DNA of 64,000 bases from assembly GCA_038501195.1 (NCBI GenBank), contig JBBPUQ010000003.1, forward strand, positions 2,248,501-2,312,500, written 5' to 3'. This stretch comes from Nemania diffusa (lineage: Eukaryota > Ascomycota > Sordariomycetes > Xylariales > Xylariaceae). Position numbers and translations under genes: made by a program. Below, in pieces: positions 24,432 through 35,980 of this stretch. The notes under the pieces were generated by a model. The model was not told the origin of the DNA. It saw only the letters and a list, made by a program, of their open reading frames with translations, and searched no databases. Position 1 is the stretch's first letter. The number at the start of each line of letters is the position of its first letter.

Positions 24432-25898
24432 TTAATCTTCGTTCTCATCTTCGTCCACATCATCTTCGTCGTCTTCTTCCTCACTTTCATCCATCTCCTC
24501 GTCGTCATCAGACTCGTCATCGCTATCCTCAACGCCCTCTCCTCGGGGTATCATTGCAAATCCACTCAGACAAGTGATTCGATTCTGCGTATCGTATGTT
24601 CCTAGTAGTTTGCCAATCTGGTTTGGAGCCTTCGCTTTTCTTGCGTCTGCTAGATCTTTTAGACCCAACTTGAAAAGCCGGACCTTACCATCGCTGCTGC
24701 CTGTGGGGACTAGAATTTCATCTCCTTGTTGGCCTATAACTTTGCATATGGCGAAGTCTTTAATCCGGCTTGTGATACCGGCTTCCCTCCCCCCCATCTG
24801 CGCAACTAGCTTGGCGACCGGTAATTTCGCCGGCTTCTTATCCGATTCTGACTCTTCCGATGACAGGTCGTCCGTCTTTGTCGAAAAGAACAAGATCTTC
24901 CCATCCTCGGTGGATACAGCAAGTAGCGAGGAATCAGTTGAGTCCGTCGATACGTAGCAAAACTTGTGTATTTTCCTCCTGGGTTCTGGCATAATTCGGC
25001 ATTTCGGTGTGCTGTCCATGCCGAATACAATGAGATCCCGGTCGAATCCCACACAAAATTCATCACCCTCCTCAGTTGCGCCCCAAACCACCTTCCTACC
25101 CTCGCCCGGTGCGTGCTTGCTTTCCCCGGCTTCTTGTAGTATGTCTCGGCCGAAGTTTAGAACACCAGCCTTCTTGGCTGTCATCAGATTCCAAAGACGC
25201 ATGCACCGCTCCCCCTTGCTAACACTGATCATTAACTTCATGCTCGGGTGGACAGCAAAGTCGTTGACGCCAGCCGGTGTTCCATCTAACGCTGCTGTAT
25301 CGCCACTCGGCCTCCCCTGCGGTTTCGGTTTCGGTACTTTGATAGTCGATAGTAGAGACCAATCTCTCGTCCGCGTGACGGCTATTGAAGAATCTTCTGA
25401 TGCGGAGATAAGCTTGGATCTAGTGGGAAACGATAGGGCGGTAATCGTAGATGAATGGTGCAGTAAAGTGCCAAGTTCGCGATTCTTAGGGTTCTCGAGG
25501 ATCTTTCGTGGGGCAATTGAAGACAGAACGTCTTTAACTTTCCGTTTCGGCGGATGCGCGGAAATATGATAAACATTGATCCTCTCGTCACTGCTGCCTG
25601 ATGCCAGCATGACCTTCTGGATCTTCCCAGGCTCCGGCGCTGAGGGAGGCGAGACTGCTAGGCATCTTATTGCAGAACTGTGGGCGTTGAAGAGAAAGGT
25701 ATCGGCGAATTCGACTCGGTCATCAGGCAGTATTGTAGCCGTTAATCCGTGGAGAACGCGGTCGTAGGATCCTGTTATGATCTGAATAGTGGTAGGTATG
25801 GAAGATTGCGCATCATTCGAAGCCTTCGACTTCTTGGTGGGAGCCTCCTCTCGAGTAGCGCCACTACCTAAGCCAGCATTCCTCTTGCGCTTACCCAT
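24432..25898 (-). CDS. mak11: WD40 ribosome-assembly factor Mak11 (PAK1IP1/Skb15 homologue)
   Basis: Single exon, 488 residues from MGKRKRNAG. Mak11 is a nucleolar WD-repeat protein needed for 60S subunit maturation (Rlp24 association in yeast); the fission-yeast and animal homologues Skb15 and PAK1IP1 bind PAK kinases. The sequence shows a basic N-terminus, then WD-like blades: IITGSYDRVLHGL, LASGSSDERINVYHI, TITALSFPTRSKLISASEDSSIAV, NDFAVHPSMKLMISVSKGERCMRLWNL with GRKVVWGATEEGDEFCVGFDRDLIVFG, and VPTGSSDGKVRLFKL. A long acidic tail (DDESDDDEEMDESEEEDDEDD) ends the protein, common in nucleolar factors. Length and tail match the fungal family. The leader upstream is short and followed by ACCTAGG repeats at 26011. 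Confidence 0.9.
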   Translation of the reverse strand: MGKRKRNAGLGSGATREEAPTKKSKASNDAQSSIPTTIQIITGSYDRVLHGLTATILPDDRVEFADTFLFNAHSSAIRCLAVSPPSAPEPGKIQKVMLASGSSDERINVYHISAHPPKRKVKDVLSSIAPRKILENPKNRELGTLLHHSSTITALSFPTRSKLISASEDSSIAVTRTRDWSLLSTIKVPKPKPQGRPSGDTAALDGTPAGVNDFAVHPSMKLMISVSKGERCMRLWNLMTAKKAGVLNFGRDILQEAGESKHAPGEGRKVVWGATEEGDEFCVGFDRDLIVFGMDSTPKCRIMPEPRRKIHKFCYVSTDSTDSSLLAVSTEDGKILFFSTKTDDLSSEESESDKKPAKLPVAKLVAQMGGREAGITSRIKDFAICKVIGQQGDEILVPTGSSDGKVRLFKLGLKDLADARKAKAPNQIGKLLGTYDTQNRITCLSGFAMIPRGEGVEDSDDESDDDEEMDESEEEDDEDDVDEDENED

Positions 25899-26010
25899 GT
25901 TGTATGGCAGGTTTCCTTACTGGCAATTAATGGCGTTGAAGTACAATGACCGAAGTTGAAATGGTAAGGGAAAAAAATAAACTGGGCCTGAGTTATCGAT
26001 TATAGGAACT

Positions 26011-26160
26011 AGGTACCTAGGTAGGATAGTAGACTGGATTCCTAAACAGGTACCTTACAGGCTATCTTAGATGCTACTCTCTGTACCCGCTTTTACATAA
26101 GTAACGAAACTTCATTAGCTTGGGTAACTACCTACATACATATGTAGGTATGTGCTACAC
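26011..26160. repeat. GGTACCTAGGTAGG and ACCTACATACATATGTAGGT palindromes
   Basis: Two palindromic members of the intergenic TAGGTACC family, 26010-26025 and 26128-26152, in the MAK11 promoter. Confidence 0.6.
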
Positions 26161-26419
26161 AGTAACAGAAAGGTCCCTGCTTTTAGGAACGACTTATTAA
26201 GGTGCTATGTCGCCGCAGTGCTATGTATGTAGGTAGGCTACGTGGCCAAAGCAAAGCTTACAGTGAAGTAGTAAATAACAGTACTGTAGATACTGTACGG
26301 CTGCGTTTTTATGTTTGATGTAATATTATATCATATTTAAGGCATCAATTATATGTCAGAGCCTACATGAGTAGGCTTTTAATGAATCACGGCAACTACT
26401 TGACAGACATCTTATTTAT

Positions 26420-27641
26420 ACATCTTTAAGCTACGACCGTCAGCCTCTTTGCCGGATCGAAATTACCTAGTCAATCCTCCTACCAGGTTCCAGAGCTGCG
26501 AGTCGACATCTTTCCACAACGAGATCGTTGGCGAAGATGATCTCCTTGTGCACTACATAAATACCCTATTGGTTCCCGAGCAAGTCATTTGTATTCCCTT
26601 AAGCTGAAAATGGAGTGAGGGATAGGGATCCTTACCACAACCCCAAAAGAAACCATGTCGGAGGGTTTGTTCACTAGCCCAGATGCATGAGCCTCGGAGC
26701 TACGATATATCCAGTTTTCTGCCTACTTCCCAACGATGTCAGAATTGGGAGGACGAGCGCGGAATCTTCTAAGTCAGCTAGTTGGATTGGTTCCACCACT
26801 GTATTGTGAGTTTGCTTTCGGTCGATCAATATATTGTCCAGTTTCATATCTATGAGGTATTAAGTGTCATTAAATGCTCTAGTAAGCGACATGAACTATC
26901 TTACCTATACGTGCAATATCATGATCATACAGGACCGCTAAATCACGTAATGTATCCTTTGAGAATATCCTTTGTGACTTGTATTAGGAGGTCTGCCTGA
27001 GCTAGGTTTTAAAGGTGGTCGCTGAGATATCAGTATACAAGAGTAGATTTTTCCGGGACCGTGTCGCACGCAATGCGGATATTGGGGTTTCTACCTAGTG
27101 GTCGGAAGCTCTCTTTATGGTCTGCGTAATAGGACTCGGGCACCTTCCCGAGAATATACTTCTCAGATCCAAACCTGTTTTCAAAATCAATCCTTGATGT
27201 TAGTGGATTGGTAGATATTCACAGACTTAGTTTACGAGGCAGACATAACGCGGGGGGATGTCACTCTGTTGAAGCACCTCTTCGATAACATATGAGATAC
27301 TAGATGAGCTTGTTATATCTATTATAGGCTGCGTTACATCTAGGTTACTGGATAAATCTGTCGACGATCTGGGTCGTGTTGCGCCAGCAACAGGTGGAAT
27401 AATAGAATTGGGATGTTCGAGGTCCGTAAGAGACAGCGGGAAAACTTAAACAAGGCTAGAAAGTATTAGGAATAGAAGAGGGAAGAGTACGAGGAGAAAT
27501 AAAAGTAGGAACGGGAAGTTCTCTAATGAATTCTATGAGAACGAAGTATATTGGTATGAATTGTATGGTGGTTTTTGGAACATTGATTGGTGATCGTAAG
27601 AGTGGACGTGAGTAATTTGTTGGTCTTAACCTCTGAAACAC
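26420..27641 (-). pseudogene. Decayed fungal protein kinase
   Basis: Minus-strand pieces in order match a kinase: an N-terminal region (from about 27641), EEVLQQSDIPPRYVCLV (about 27290), FGSEKYILGKVPESYY (about 27180), a VY-stop-YLSDHL-stop-NLAQADL block with in-frame TGA at 27030-27032 and TAA at 27009-27011, the catalytic-loop remnant DMKLDNILID (26821-26850), NWIYRSSEAH..NKPSDMVSFGVV in a shifted frame (26641-26716), IYVVHKEIIFAND (about 26540) and the subdomain XI motif NFDPAKRLTV (about 26440-26466). It therefore has at least two nonsense codons and one frameshift. The HRDLK-type loop already lacks the usual proline. It belongs to the lineage-specific Ser/Thr kinase-like genes that multiply in filamentous fungi. 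Boundaries are approximate. Confidence 0.75.
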
Positions 27642-28477
27642 CAGGGCGCTTTTGTGAGAATAATGGACATCGCGAAACTTTCAGGCGAGGACCAGTCAAG
27701 GGAGTATGGTGGAAGGGATCTAATGAAATGACACTCTTCTATGACTACCTACATGGCTAGGGGATAATTAGCATTTCTAGCCCGAGACTTGGGATTTGAT
27801 CTCGAAGCAGGCACTCATCCAAGTACTATAGGAAGTTCCTTCGGAGAGCGTCGTGGGGCGACTGATGTAGTTTATGATAAACTCGAACTCGGATTGGGTT
27901 GGGCTTCACTCATCTCATCGGCTACAGAAGATCAACATAAGTAAGTTATCAGGTGGCTTTAAAAAAAAAAAAAAAAAAGAAGCAAACCATTTTAAGGACT
28001 AGTATAGAAACAGCACTTGTTACAAGGTCTGTTCCGCAGACCATGACTAAGATGGCTTCCTTGTGCATACATTTTTTCATAAAACTTAAGAGACCTTTAA
28101 TACAGTACGCTATCTCTTACAACCTACAACGATAACTCTTCTGCTTGATAGCTGTAGCGCTTGACGTCACTTTATTGGCAATGCTGTGATTACAGGTAAG
28201 ATATTTCATCCGAGTATTATAGATCTATTCATGCGTCGTTTCACGTTGCGTTGGCTGGCGACATCCACTTAGGATCTCGCCAACGAGGTCGCTATGCATA
28301 GGTATCTAGAATCAATTCGAATCAAAACCTCCTAACCCCGGCGACAACTATCAAGAGGCTCCTATGGCGGATGCAAAACGACACCAAAGCCCCATTCTAT
28401 GCTACGCTAGACACTGATGTAGATAGCATCACATGCTATTCGCGTAGTAAAGCGTTTGGTAACAGGTAGAGTGCTCA
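27642..28477. other. Intergenic, with A18 homopolymer at 27961-27978
   Basis: Between the kinase relic and the EAF1 stop. No gene seen. Contains an 18-base A run and the 3' flank of EAF1. Confidence 0.5.
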
Positions 28478-31400
28478 CTACTTTGTATTAGATGGCGTAG
28501 GTGTTGCGCTACCACTCGAGTTTCGATTATGCTGAGCGCTTTGTTGGGAACCTTGAGCCTGGGCCTGGGCATGGGCATGGGCTTGAGCTTGGGCATGTAC
28601 CTGAGCCTGAGCCTGGGCTGCCGCCGCCGCCGCTTGTTGCTGCTGTTGAGCACGGAGGAGCTGGGCATATTGATGTGGGCCATTTGCTGCAGCAGCTTGC
28701 CCTGGGCTGCCAGCGGCAGCATTCATCGCTGATTGAGTTAGACTATTATGCCTATTCTGCAGATACAGCTTTGCCATTTCTCGGACCTTATCCTGTGGCA
28801 TATCTGGATGGCTTGACCGTATTTGGTTTTCTATTGCCTGAAGTTGTGAGAGATAAGTCTGATGCTGCTGGGGGGGGATAACAAGGCTCGGCCGTGGCGA
28901 TCCTGATTGTCCAGGCGTTACGTTGAACCCGGCCGCCGGAGTCGACAATCCGGATCCATTTGTCATGTTAAACGATGCCATCATAGCTTGCACTTGGGCA
29001 TTGCTGAGGTAGCTCTTCTGGTTTAGGCTGTTCATGGCACGCATAGCCGGGGGTGAAGTTTGCAGAGGCGGGTTCACTTGCTGGTTTGTGTGGGGCTGTT
29101 GCGATTGCTGTTGCGCTAACGACTGCTGTTGTTGCTGATGCGGCTGTAGCTGTTGTTGTGGGAGGGACTGGGGCTGCTGCTGGGGCTGTTGCTGGGGCTG
29201 CTGTTGATGAAGATGATGTTGCTGCTGCTGTCTCATTTGCACCGACTGTCGCTGTTGTTCTGAAATGCGCCGGGCCTGGAGCAACATGTGCATGTTATGT
29301 GACGCGGCCGGCATAGACATTTGTGCCTGCCCATTAACAACGGGCATTTGTATTTGGGGGGAGCCGTTCATCTGCATTGGGGGGACGAGCGCACCAGTTA
29401 CATGGCTTTGGTGTTCAGATCCAGTTGGGGTCGAAACCATAGGCATTGGCATACGCGGACGAGGTTGGCCATTAGCTGCAGTGTGATTCTGGTTATTAAC
29501 ACGTGCCATTCCAGCATGAGGATGTGAGGCGGCCATCTGTGGCGTTCCCTGCGGGAGTTGACCTGTGGGTTGGGTAGCCGCAGCCATATGAGCATGTTGG
29601 TTTTGTTGGGCTCTTTGAATCGCGGCCTGTGACTGGACGTTAGCTTTATTTAGAGCAGCATTGGTGCCGGCTCGTACTCTGCGCTGTGCCTCGTGACGCT
29701 GCTGCTGAGCCATCCTTTCTGCTAATCTTTCGGCCATTGCTTGGTCACGCTCCCATCGCATGATGCTGTATTCTCTAGGCGTCTTCATCGGTGCCTTAGG
29801 TTGCGTCGCATCGGCTGGCTTCCTGGCAGCAGCCAATTGAGCAGCTTGTTGCTGTTTTTGGGCTGCTGCCTCTCGTTTCTTAGCTAGTTTCCTCATTGCA
29901 TCTATCATAGTCAGATGTTTCTGGTTGCGCCGTCGCTCTACCTTGACTGGCAAGGAATGACGACGGCGGGGAAGGGGAGTGCCGGGGCCGTTCAGCGGTG
30001 CTTGCGATGGCTGCTGTGGCTGTTGTGATTGTTGTTGCTGTGCTTGCTGTTGTGCTTGTTGCTGCTGCTGCTGCTGCTGTTGTTGTTGCGCCGCCGCCAG
30101 GTTTTGCTGTCGGATGTGCTGTTGAGCTTGTTCAATTCTACTCTGCCACAGCTTGAAATACTGGGTCTTCTGCATGTCGTTAGGAAGGCCTTCGAGCATC
30201 ACCCAGCGCTCGAAGCATTCCCATGGAGTACGGCGATCTGCACCGGATACAAACATAGATTTAGTCGATACGATGCTAAATATTAAACTCCAATTGTAAG
30301 AATATTCCCGCACCAGACTCTTCAACTCGTCATCTTCCACTTGTGTCCATTGAGAGGAGCCGCGTGACTCGTAAAATGCCTGGAAGGGCATATTGTCGCT
30401 TGGAGGACGGAACTGATGTCCCGCATGAAGCCGGTCCTTGATACTCTTGTTTTCCGGGCGGAAAAGGGCAACGTTTGGGTTTTGCGATGGCAGTTGAGGG
30501 GACTTGGCTCCATCTTGCCCAAATATTTTTAACTCGTCTTCGGCGTCTTCCTGAACGTGTTGATAACGGCTCCTTTTCTTTGGCGGCTCATTCGACGTTA
30601 GTTCCATCCGACCTTCGACGAATCTACTTAAAGGGAGTGCAGGTCGTTTCCACGAGGCATCTGGATCATATTCCGGTGCGGTTAAATCTGACTTGGGCAC
30701 TTTCAAAGGAGCCCCGTATATCGGAAGCTCCTCGAGTAACCGATTAGTGGCAGGAGACGGCTGTAAAGCGAAGACTATGTCATCGTTTTCAAGAGCGAAT
30801 ATAGCGGACGGCGCTATCGTGTTTGAGAACCCATCATCCAGCTCATCGTCTGGCTCTAACGGCGAATCAATGCCACCAGATGGAATAAGGTCGGGAGTTG
30901 GTTGACTGTCTAGCTCATGGGAGAGTGGTAAGTCGACCATTAATATATCATCCGCGCTCTTCGACACCCGAGGTGGAATAGCAGCAATAACTTGAAGGGC
31001 TTCTCGCTCTTCTCTCGAACCGGCAACCCACTGTGCGCAAGCATATGCCAGTTTACTTGCAGCAGCTCTTTTCCACTTGCGTTCTTCACGGAAATCGGTT
31101 CTCATCCATTTCATCTCTTGCAACATTATGTCCCAGTGACAAGCTTGTCGAGTGGGTTCAGGGCAGCGCTTAGGTTGACGGAGGGACCACTTATCAGTAT
31201 GTTGTAGATGATAAACACGACGTAGAATGCGGCAAGCCTGATTATCAAGAATATGTGTATATGAGTCAGGGGTCGAAACGGTCTTGTGAGCCTGATGTAG
31301 TAGTTGATCTAGTGGCTTCATCCAACTGGTCCCTGCTGCAAATCCATTCACAAATAATGTCGTGTAATAATCATCGCTTGGGAGCTGGTCAGATTTTGGA

Positions 31401-33431
31401 CGGTTCTGGACCAAAGACTGAGAGGGGCTGGATTGGCGGGCTTGTTTCCCGAACACTACAGTGGGTAGCTTGTTCCTGTCCCTTGCCTTTACCTTTTCAA
31501 TCAGGCTCCGGGACCGTACTTTAGAGGACTGTGACGTAGGTGTGATAGGTGCAGAGTGGGCGGCTTGAGAGTCACCGGGTGATAAAAGGTCGGATGTAGT
31601 TTGTGGTCGTGCGCCTAAAATTTCAGCAACAGGCTTTTGAAGCGCAACATCGGTTAAACTACCTAGAACCTCTCGACGCTGAGCTCGGTCGGCAACCGGC
31701 GTGGGGATCGATATTGATGTAGCCGTAGTAGGTTGTTGCGCATCCTGACACATGGCCTGTTTCTCCCTAGCATTGTCGCCCGCACTCTTTCCCTTATTAT
31801 CTCCCACTTCGTTAACCGCATCATGGTTGTAAGTCTTATCTTGCAGGGTATTTTGTTGCTGCTGCCGTATGATGCTCGGAGCATTATGGGCGGTAGGTTG
31901 ATCACTAGGTGCTCTATTAAGAGGTCCTCTCTCAATGGGTGCTGGTACTGCTTGGTTCGATTTAGGAATAGTTGTATTATGGGGAGAGGGAAGAGACAGC
32001 GCTGATTGGGGTAAGGCCCCATCGGCTCCCGGTGTAAATGCCACAGTCCCTGTTGAAGTACGAATTGGATCCTGTGCTGGCTTGGCTTCTGCTTGCTCAG
32101 TTATGCTTCGCGAAAGCATTGGTCGACTAGTAGGGCCTTCTAACTGGGTCGGATGGCTGCCGTGCGACGAGCGATTTGCGGGCGCAGTATCATTCGGTTC
32201 CTTGTTCTCAATACTAGTCTCTATCCTGCTTACATGTAAGCTACCTTCGCGATTTAGGTTAGTACTTTTTGATACGTCGAGAACAGTCGGAGAGGTTGCT
32301 GTTTGCGTCATGGATTTTTCCGGGATGGAACTTGGTATCAATACGGTGTCAACAGAGCGGCCGGAATCCGGCTGGGATGGCCCTGATAGAGGTGATATAT
32401 TAGGGATTACGGCTTTAGATAATAATGGGCCTACTTGGATAGCTGGGACGTAGCGAGGTGGCTGCTGTAGAATCTGTTTGTCCCTTCGTTGTGCGGTGGG
32501 TATGGGTTGGGATGACGCTTTAGATGGCTCAGAGGAATGGGGTTTTGGTTGAACAAATCCAGTGCTGCTCGGTGTTTCTGTAGGGCCTTTCAATGACGGC
32601 CCTTCTGGTAGCAAGCTCGCATCATGTCTGCTTAGCGGAACTTTTGGTGGTGCTTTCTCAACCTGCGGCTTTCTCTGAACCAGACCTCCATCTGCCACAG
32701 TGGGAGGTGCGACTATTCCTAGTCCTGGTGTAGTGGCATTGCGAGGTGAAGTGGTAAAGTCGGCCTGTTGTGTAGGCTTCACAGGCCCGGGGGTGCGTGC
32801 TTGGGCGACAGGCTTTGGTTGTGCATCGCTAGCTGGTGCTGGTGGTCCTTGTGATAGAGAGAGTGGTTGAACCTTAGTTTTCGGGGAATCGGTAGTAGGC
32901 CGTTTCGCGCCGAGCGCAACGTTCTCGCTTGGAACAACTGTTGTGGCCTGAGCGGGAGCATATTGAGCGTAGACAGGAACAGCTCTCGGCCGCGAAGGAA
33001 TGTTCAACTCGTTGAGTCTGCGTCCCCTTCATAGGACGGTTAGCACTTATAAGACCATCTCGTAGCCACCATAGCATCCCAAGGCACGGTTGGCAAGCTC
33101 AAAAGCACACAGGAACAACAGAAAAACTAGAGCACATACTGCAAGATGTCACAGCCATCGAGAAACTGTTTCTCTGCTGGCGTGTACTCATACGCGTCGA
33201 GGGCGTTGAAGCTGCGCCTGGGCAGGACATCGGGGCCAACCGTGACCTCGTAGAGGATGCAGAGCTTCCTCTTGCGCAGCCGTGCAATTGCACTGAACTA
33301 GGTCAGCACCTCAAAAAACATATCATTCGAATCGGAAAAGCGAGCTCTATCGTTTGGTACACATCTTACCTGCATTCTGCCCGCTTTGATTGCAGAAGCT
33401 TTGTGCGGTCGGCGGGCACAACCTCAGTCAT
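28478..33431 (-). CDS. vid21: NuA4 histone acetyltransferase scaffold Eaf1/Vid21
   Basis: Three exons: 33431-33370, 33292-33140, 33026-28478, giving 1587 residues; the split codons agree (TGC AG|T, CA|G). The start reads MTEVVPADRTKLLQSKRAEC, then RLRKRKLCILYEVTVGPDVLP. Eaf1/Vid21 is the platform subunit of nuclear NuA4. A long Ser/Pro-rich linker is followed by an HSA domain near residues ~690-770 (CHWDIMLQEMKWMRTDFREERKWKRAAA), which recruits actin/Arp4, and a Myb/SANT domain near ~960-1045 (SQWTQVEDDELKSLVREYSYNWSLI...TPWECFERWVMLEGLP). The rest is Gln/Ala-rich, with a poly-Gln run coded at 30030-30090, a second one at ~29090-29235 and an Ala/Gln tail ending SSGSATPTPSNTK. The first two small exons lie upstream of the long open frame and are easily missed. 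Divergent from SPP2. Confidence 0.93.
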
Positions 33432-34906
33432 AGCATCAGCAACAACAACATCCGTTTTACATCAAAACGGACGCGGCCCAGACCTTGATAGGGCACCGCG
33501 AGATGGGTGCTTCTGTTCCAAGTGATGGAAGAGTTGGCGTGGTGTTGTGTTGATTGATTAAAGATGATCTAAGTCAAGGCTAATGGGGGTGTATGAATTT
33601 TTACAGATGCGCCCTCGCTACAGAGTCATCTGGGGCAGGTAAATTCGGGTTGTTTCTCCTCTATAGCATACCGCAGTTAGCGCGTTGCCTAGGGGCCATG
33701 GTGCACTGAAAGGTAAGGTGGCGGATCGAGAAGAGATCCCACCGACCTAATACCGGACCCTACCAGGTAGGTACATACTTACCTCTCCCACCTACCAAAG
33801 GTTAGGCATTTCACCAGAGGCAGGTACCTAGATGGTACAACAAGGGGGAGTTGTATATTGCAATTATTATCATACTACTTTAATTTTTATACAGACTACC
33901 TAGATATGCTTCCTGTCATGTTAGTTTTGTTTTGCCCGAGTATTATGTATTACCTGTAATGCTGCTCATGTGCGAGTTCTTTACTTGTCCCATTGTGCGA
34001 TATACAGTAGGCTAGACCTAGCAAGATACCCCACTGTGCTACTGCAGCAACTACCTAAGCAAGAAACGAATCTGCCTGATGTTCAAACATTTAACCTACA
34101 TGGAATGTCAACCTAGCAAGAAGGAGGTAAATTCTCCTAGAATAAAGTATTAGGTCAGGGGAAACAATTTTTGCAGCTTACTCCACTGGAAATGTCATTT
34201 TTGCTTTCTAGGTTGCTCCAAAGAAAATAGGGTTCTTGATGTTCTAAAGAGATCGAAATAGAACAGTATGTATGCTCATAGCCAAAAGGAGTAGGTCTAT
34301 TAAAGAAAATATTAGAATGCACATAACGACCTACCTAGGTAGTTAGGATTATAGCGGTCTCTGTTCAAAGGAGGAATTAAAAGGGGAGTGGGGGACTTAG
34401 ATCCTGCGTAGAGCCATAGTATGCTGCCGAGAGGATGTAGATTAATAGAAGGTTTACGCTGTGTGTTTAGGTTATACAGAAAGGTACCTAAATGTACCTG
34501 CCTAACCTGTAAAAACAGTCCCTTGTTAGTTGCAAGGCATAAATTCTTCTTTGAAGTTGGTCCTTTGTTAAAGCAACAAAATCGATTAGTTTGGATATGC
34601 GAATTAGCAGTTGAAGATGTAGGTACCTAGAGGAGGTACTTACCTAACTACATTAGGTACCATGTATGTACGCATACGTGGTTATGCACGCGATGTAATA
34701 GTCTCCTACCTTACTTATACGTATTTATTAAGCAGGATGTATGTACCTATTCAACCTACCATGTAGGTACCTAGGTACCTAAATTGAAAAGTGGATCAAT
34801 AGGTAGCTACCCAGCCGCGACTTTAGCAAAAACTCCACGTATGGGGGATTGATTACTGCATACTCTGTAAAACTCCCCAACAACACACTATTGAGAACGT
34901 CTCGTA
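33432..34906. promoter_or_regulatory. Divergent promoter region of EAF1 and SPP2
   Basis: 1.5 kb between the two start codons. GC-rich for ~200 bp next to EAF1, then AT-rich. Palindromic TAGGTACC arrays occur at 33760-33830 and 34617-34790, the latter ending ~120 bp before the SPP2 start. No coding frame of note (the 69-codon frame at 34421 has no family resemblance). Confidence 0.5.
34617..34790. repeat. TAGGTACCTAGGTACC palindromic array
   Basis: Repeated GTAGGTACCTAG, GGTACTTACCTA and GTAGGTACCTAGGTACCT units, the densest copy on this side of the window and close to the SPP2 start. Confidence 0.75.
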
Positions 34907-35980
34907 ATGTCAGAAACTACGCCAAAATCCCAAGCACCGAGGATCGCCATCAGATTTGGCGCACCATCCTCAGCAGGATCTAAACACTCTAGCCATGCGA
35001 CCAACAGACGCGGACAATCCCAACCCTCCTCAGCATTGGGCAAGCGCCAGCGACCCAACGCACTTCACAGCGATCCCGAATCCGGCGAAGATGATCACGT
35101 CATAGGAAAGCATCAGGCTATTTCAGTGATTGATGCCGACAACCCCTCGTCAATAAGCAACGCCGTATCCGCGAGCAGCAGACGTAATAAGGAATATGTA
35201 ATCGGCAGCCAAAAAAATCGAGACTGGAAAGCCGATGTGAAGACTAGAAAACGAGACAGGGCCACCTCTCCACATTCATTCATAAAAAAGGATAATTCGG
35301 AGACAGCACCAGCCGATCAGGATAAAGATGTTAAATGGGGGTTAAATATCAGGAAGAAGTCTGCGCAGGAGGACATGTCATGTTCAGACGATAGGCCGAA
35401 AGAACAAGAGAAAGATGCCATAGATATGGCGACTCCATTACCGGACTCGCTAAGGGATGCCGATAAAGACGCGATGAATGCCCTTCTTGGAAGGCGAAAC
35501 CCGACACAACAATTTATGATAGGGGATAACGATAATAATGTCAGTAACAAGCCTCAGTTCTCTGAGCAAGACGCCTATCAAAGAGGCATGCATGAGGCGG
35601 TGGAGGTATCGACAATAGAAGAATATAGCGAGATCCCAGAAGGGGAATTTGGCGCCGCAATGCTACGAGGCATGGGGTGGAAAGGAGAAGAATTCGGCAC
35701 AAAACCAAAAGAAGCCAAGCGAAGGCCACATTTGATGGGCCTCGGCTCCAAGGAAGACGAAGAGATCAAAAAGGCAGAATTGTCTAAACAACAAGGATAT
35801 CGTGAGCGTCGGCCACGACTAGACCAGTACCGGAGAGACCGTGAAAAAGAGAAACAAGAGCGCAGTAGGCGCTACAGAGACAGCTACAAGTCCGAGCGTG
35901 AACGTGAGCAGCGCGACCAGAACTACGATCACCGACATAGGGAACGACATCGCGAACGTGATAACCATAGCCATCGTTGA
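34907..35980 (+). CDS. spp2: Pre-mRNA-splicing factor Spp2 (G-patch)
   Basis: Single exon, 357 residues. Spp2 (GPKOW in animals) is the G-patch activator of the DEAH helicase Prp2, which triggers the first catalytic step of splicing in the nucleus. The N-terminus has the family's IAIRFGAPSS start; the middle is charged and disordered. The G-patch lies at ~245-285: IPEGEFGAAMLRGMGWKGEEFGTKP..RPHLMGLG, with the conserved glycines and the PHLMGLG end seen in fungal Spp2. The tail is basic and Arg/Glu/His-rich (RDRHRERDNHSHR-type). It is divergent from the EAF1 gene. Confidence 0.93.
   Translation: MSETTPKSQAPRIAIRFGAPSSAGSKHSSHATNRRGQSQPSSALGKRQRPNALHSDPESGEDDHVIGKHQAISVIDADNPSSISNAVSASSRRNKEYVIGSQKNRDWKADVKTRKRDRATSPHSFIKKDNSETAPADQDKDVKWGLNIRKKSAQEDMSCSDDRPKEQEKDAIDMATPLPDSLRDADKDAMNALLGRRNPTQQFMIGDNDNNVSNKPQFSEQDAYQRGMHEAVEVSTIEEYSEIPEGEFGAAMLRGMGWKGEEFGTKPKEAKRRPHLMGLGSKEDEEIKKAELSKQQGYRERRPRLDQYRRDREKEKQERSRRYRDSYKSEREREQRDQNYDHRHRERHRERDNHSHR

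Noticed and set aside
28501..29486. Several plus-strand Leu/Ala/Val-rich frames
   Set aside because: Antisense of EAF1's Gln/Ala repeats.
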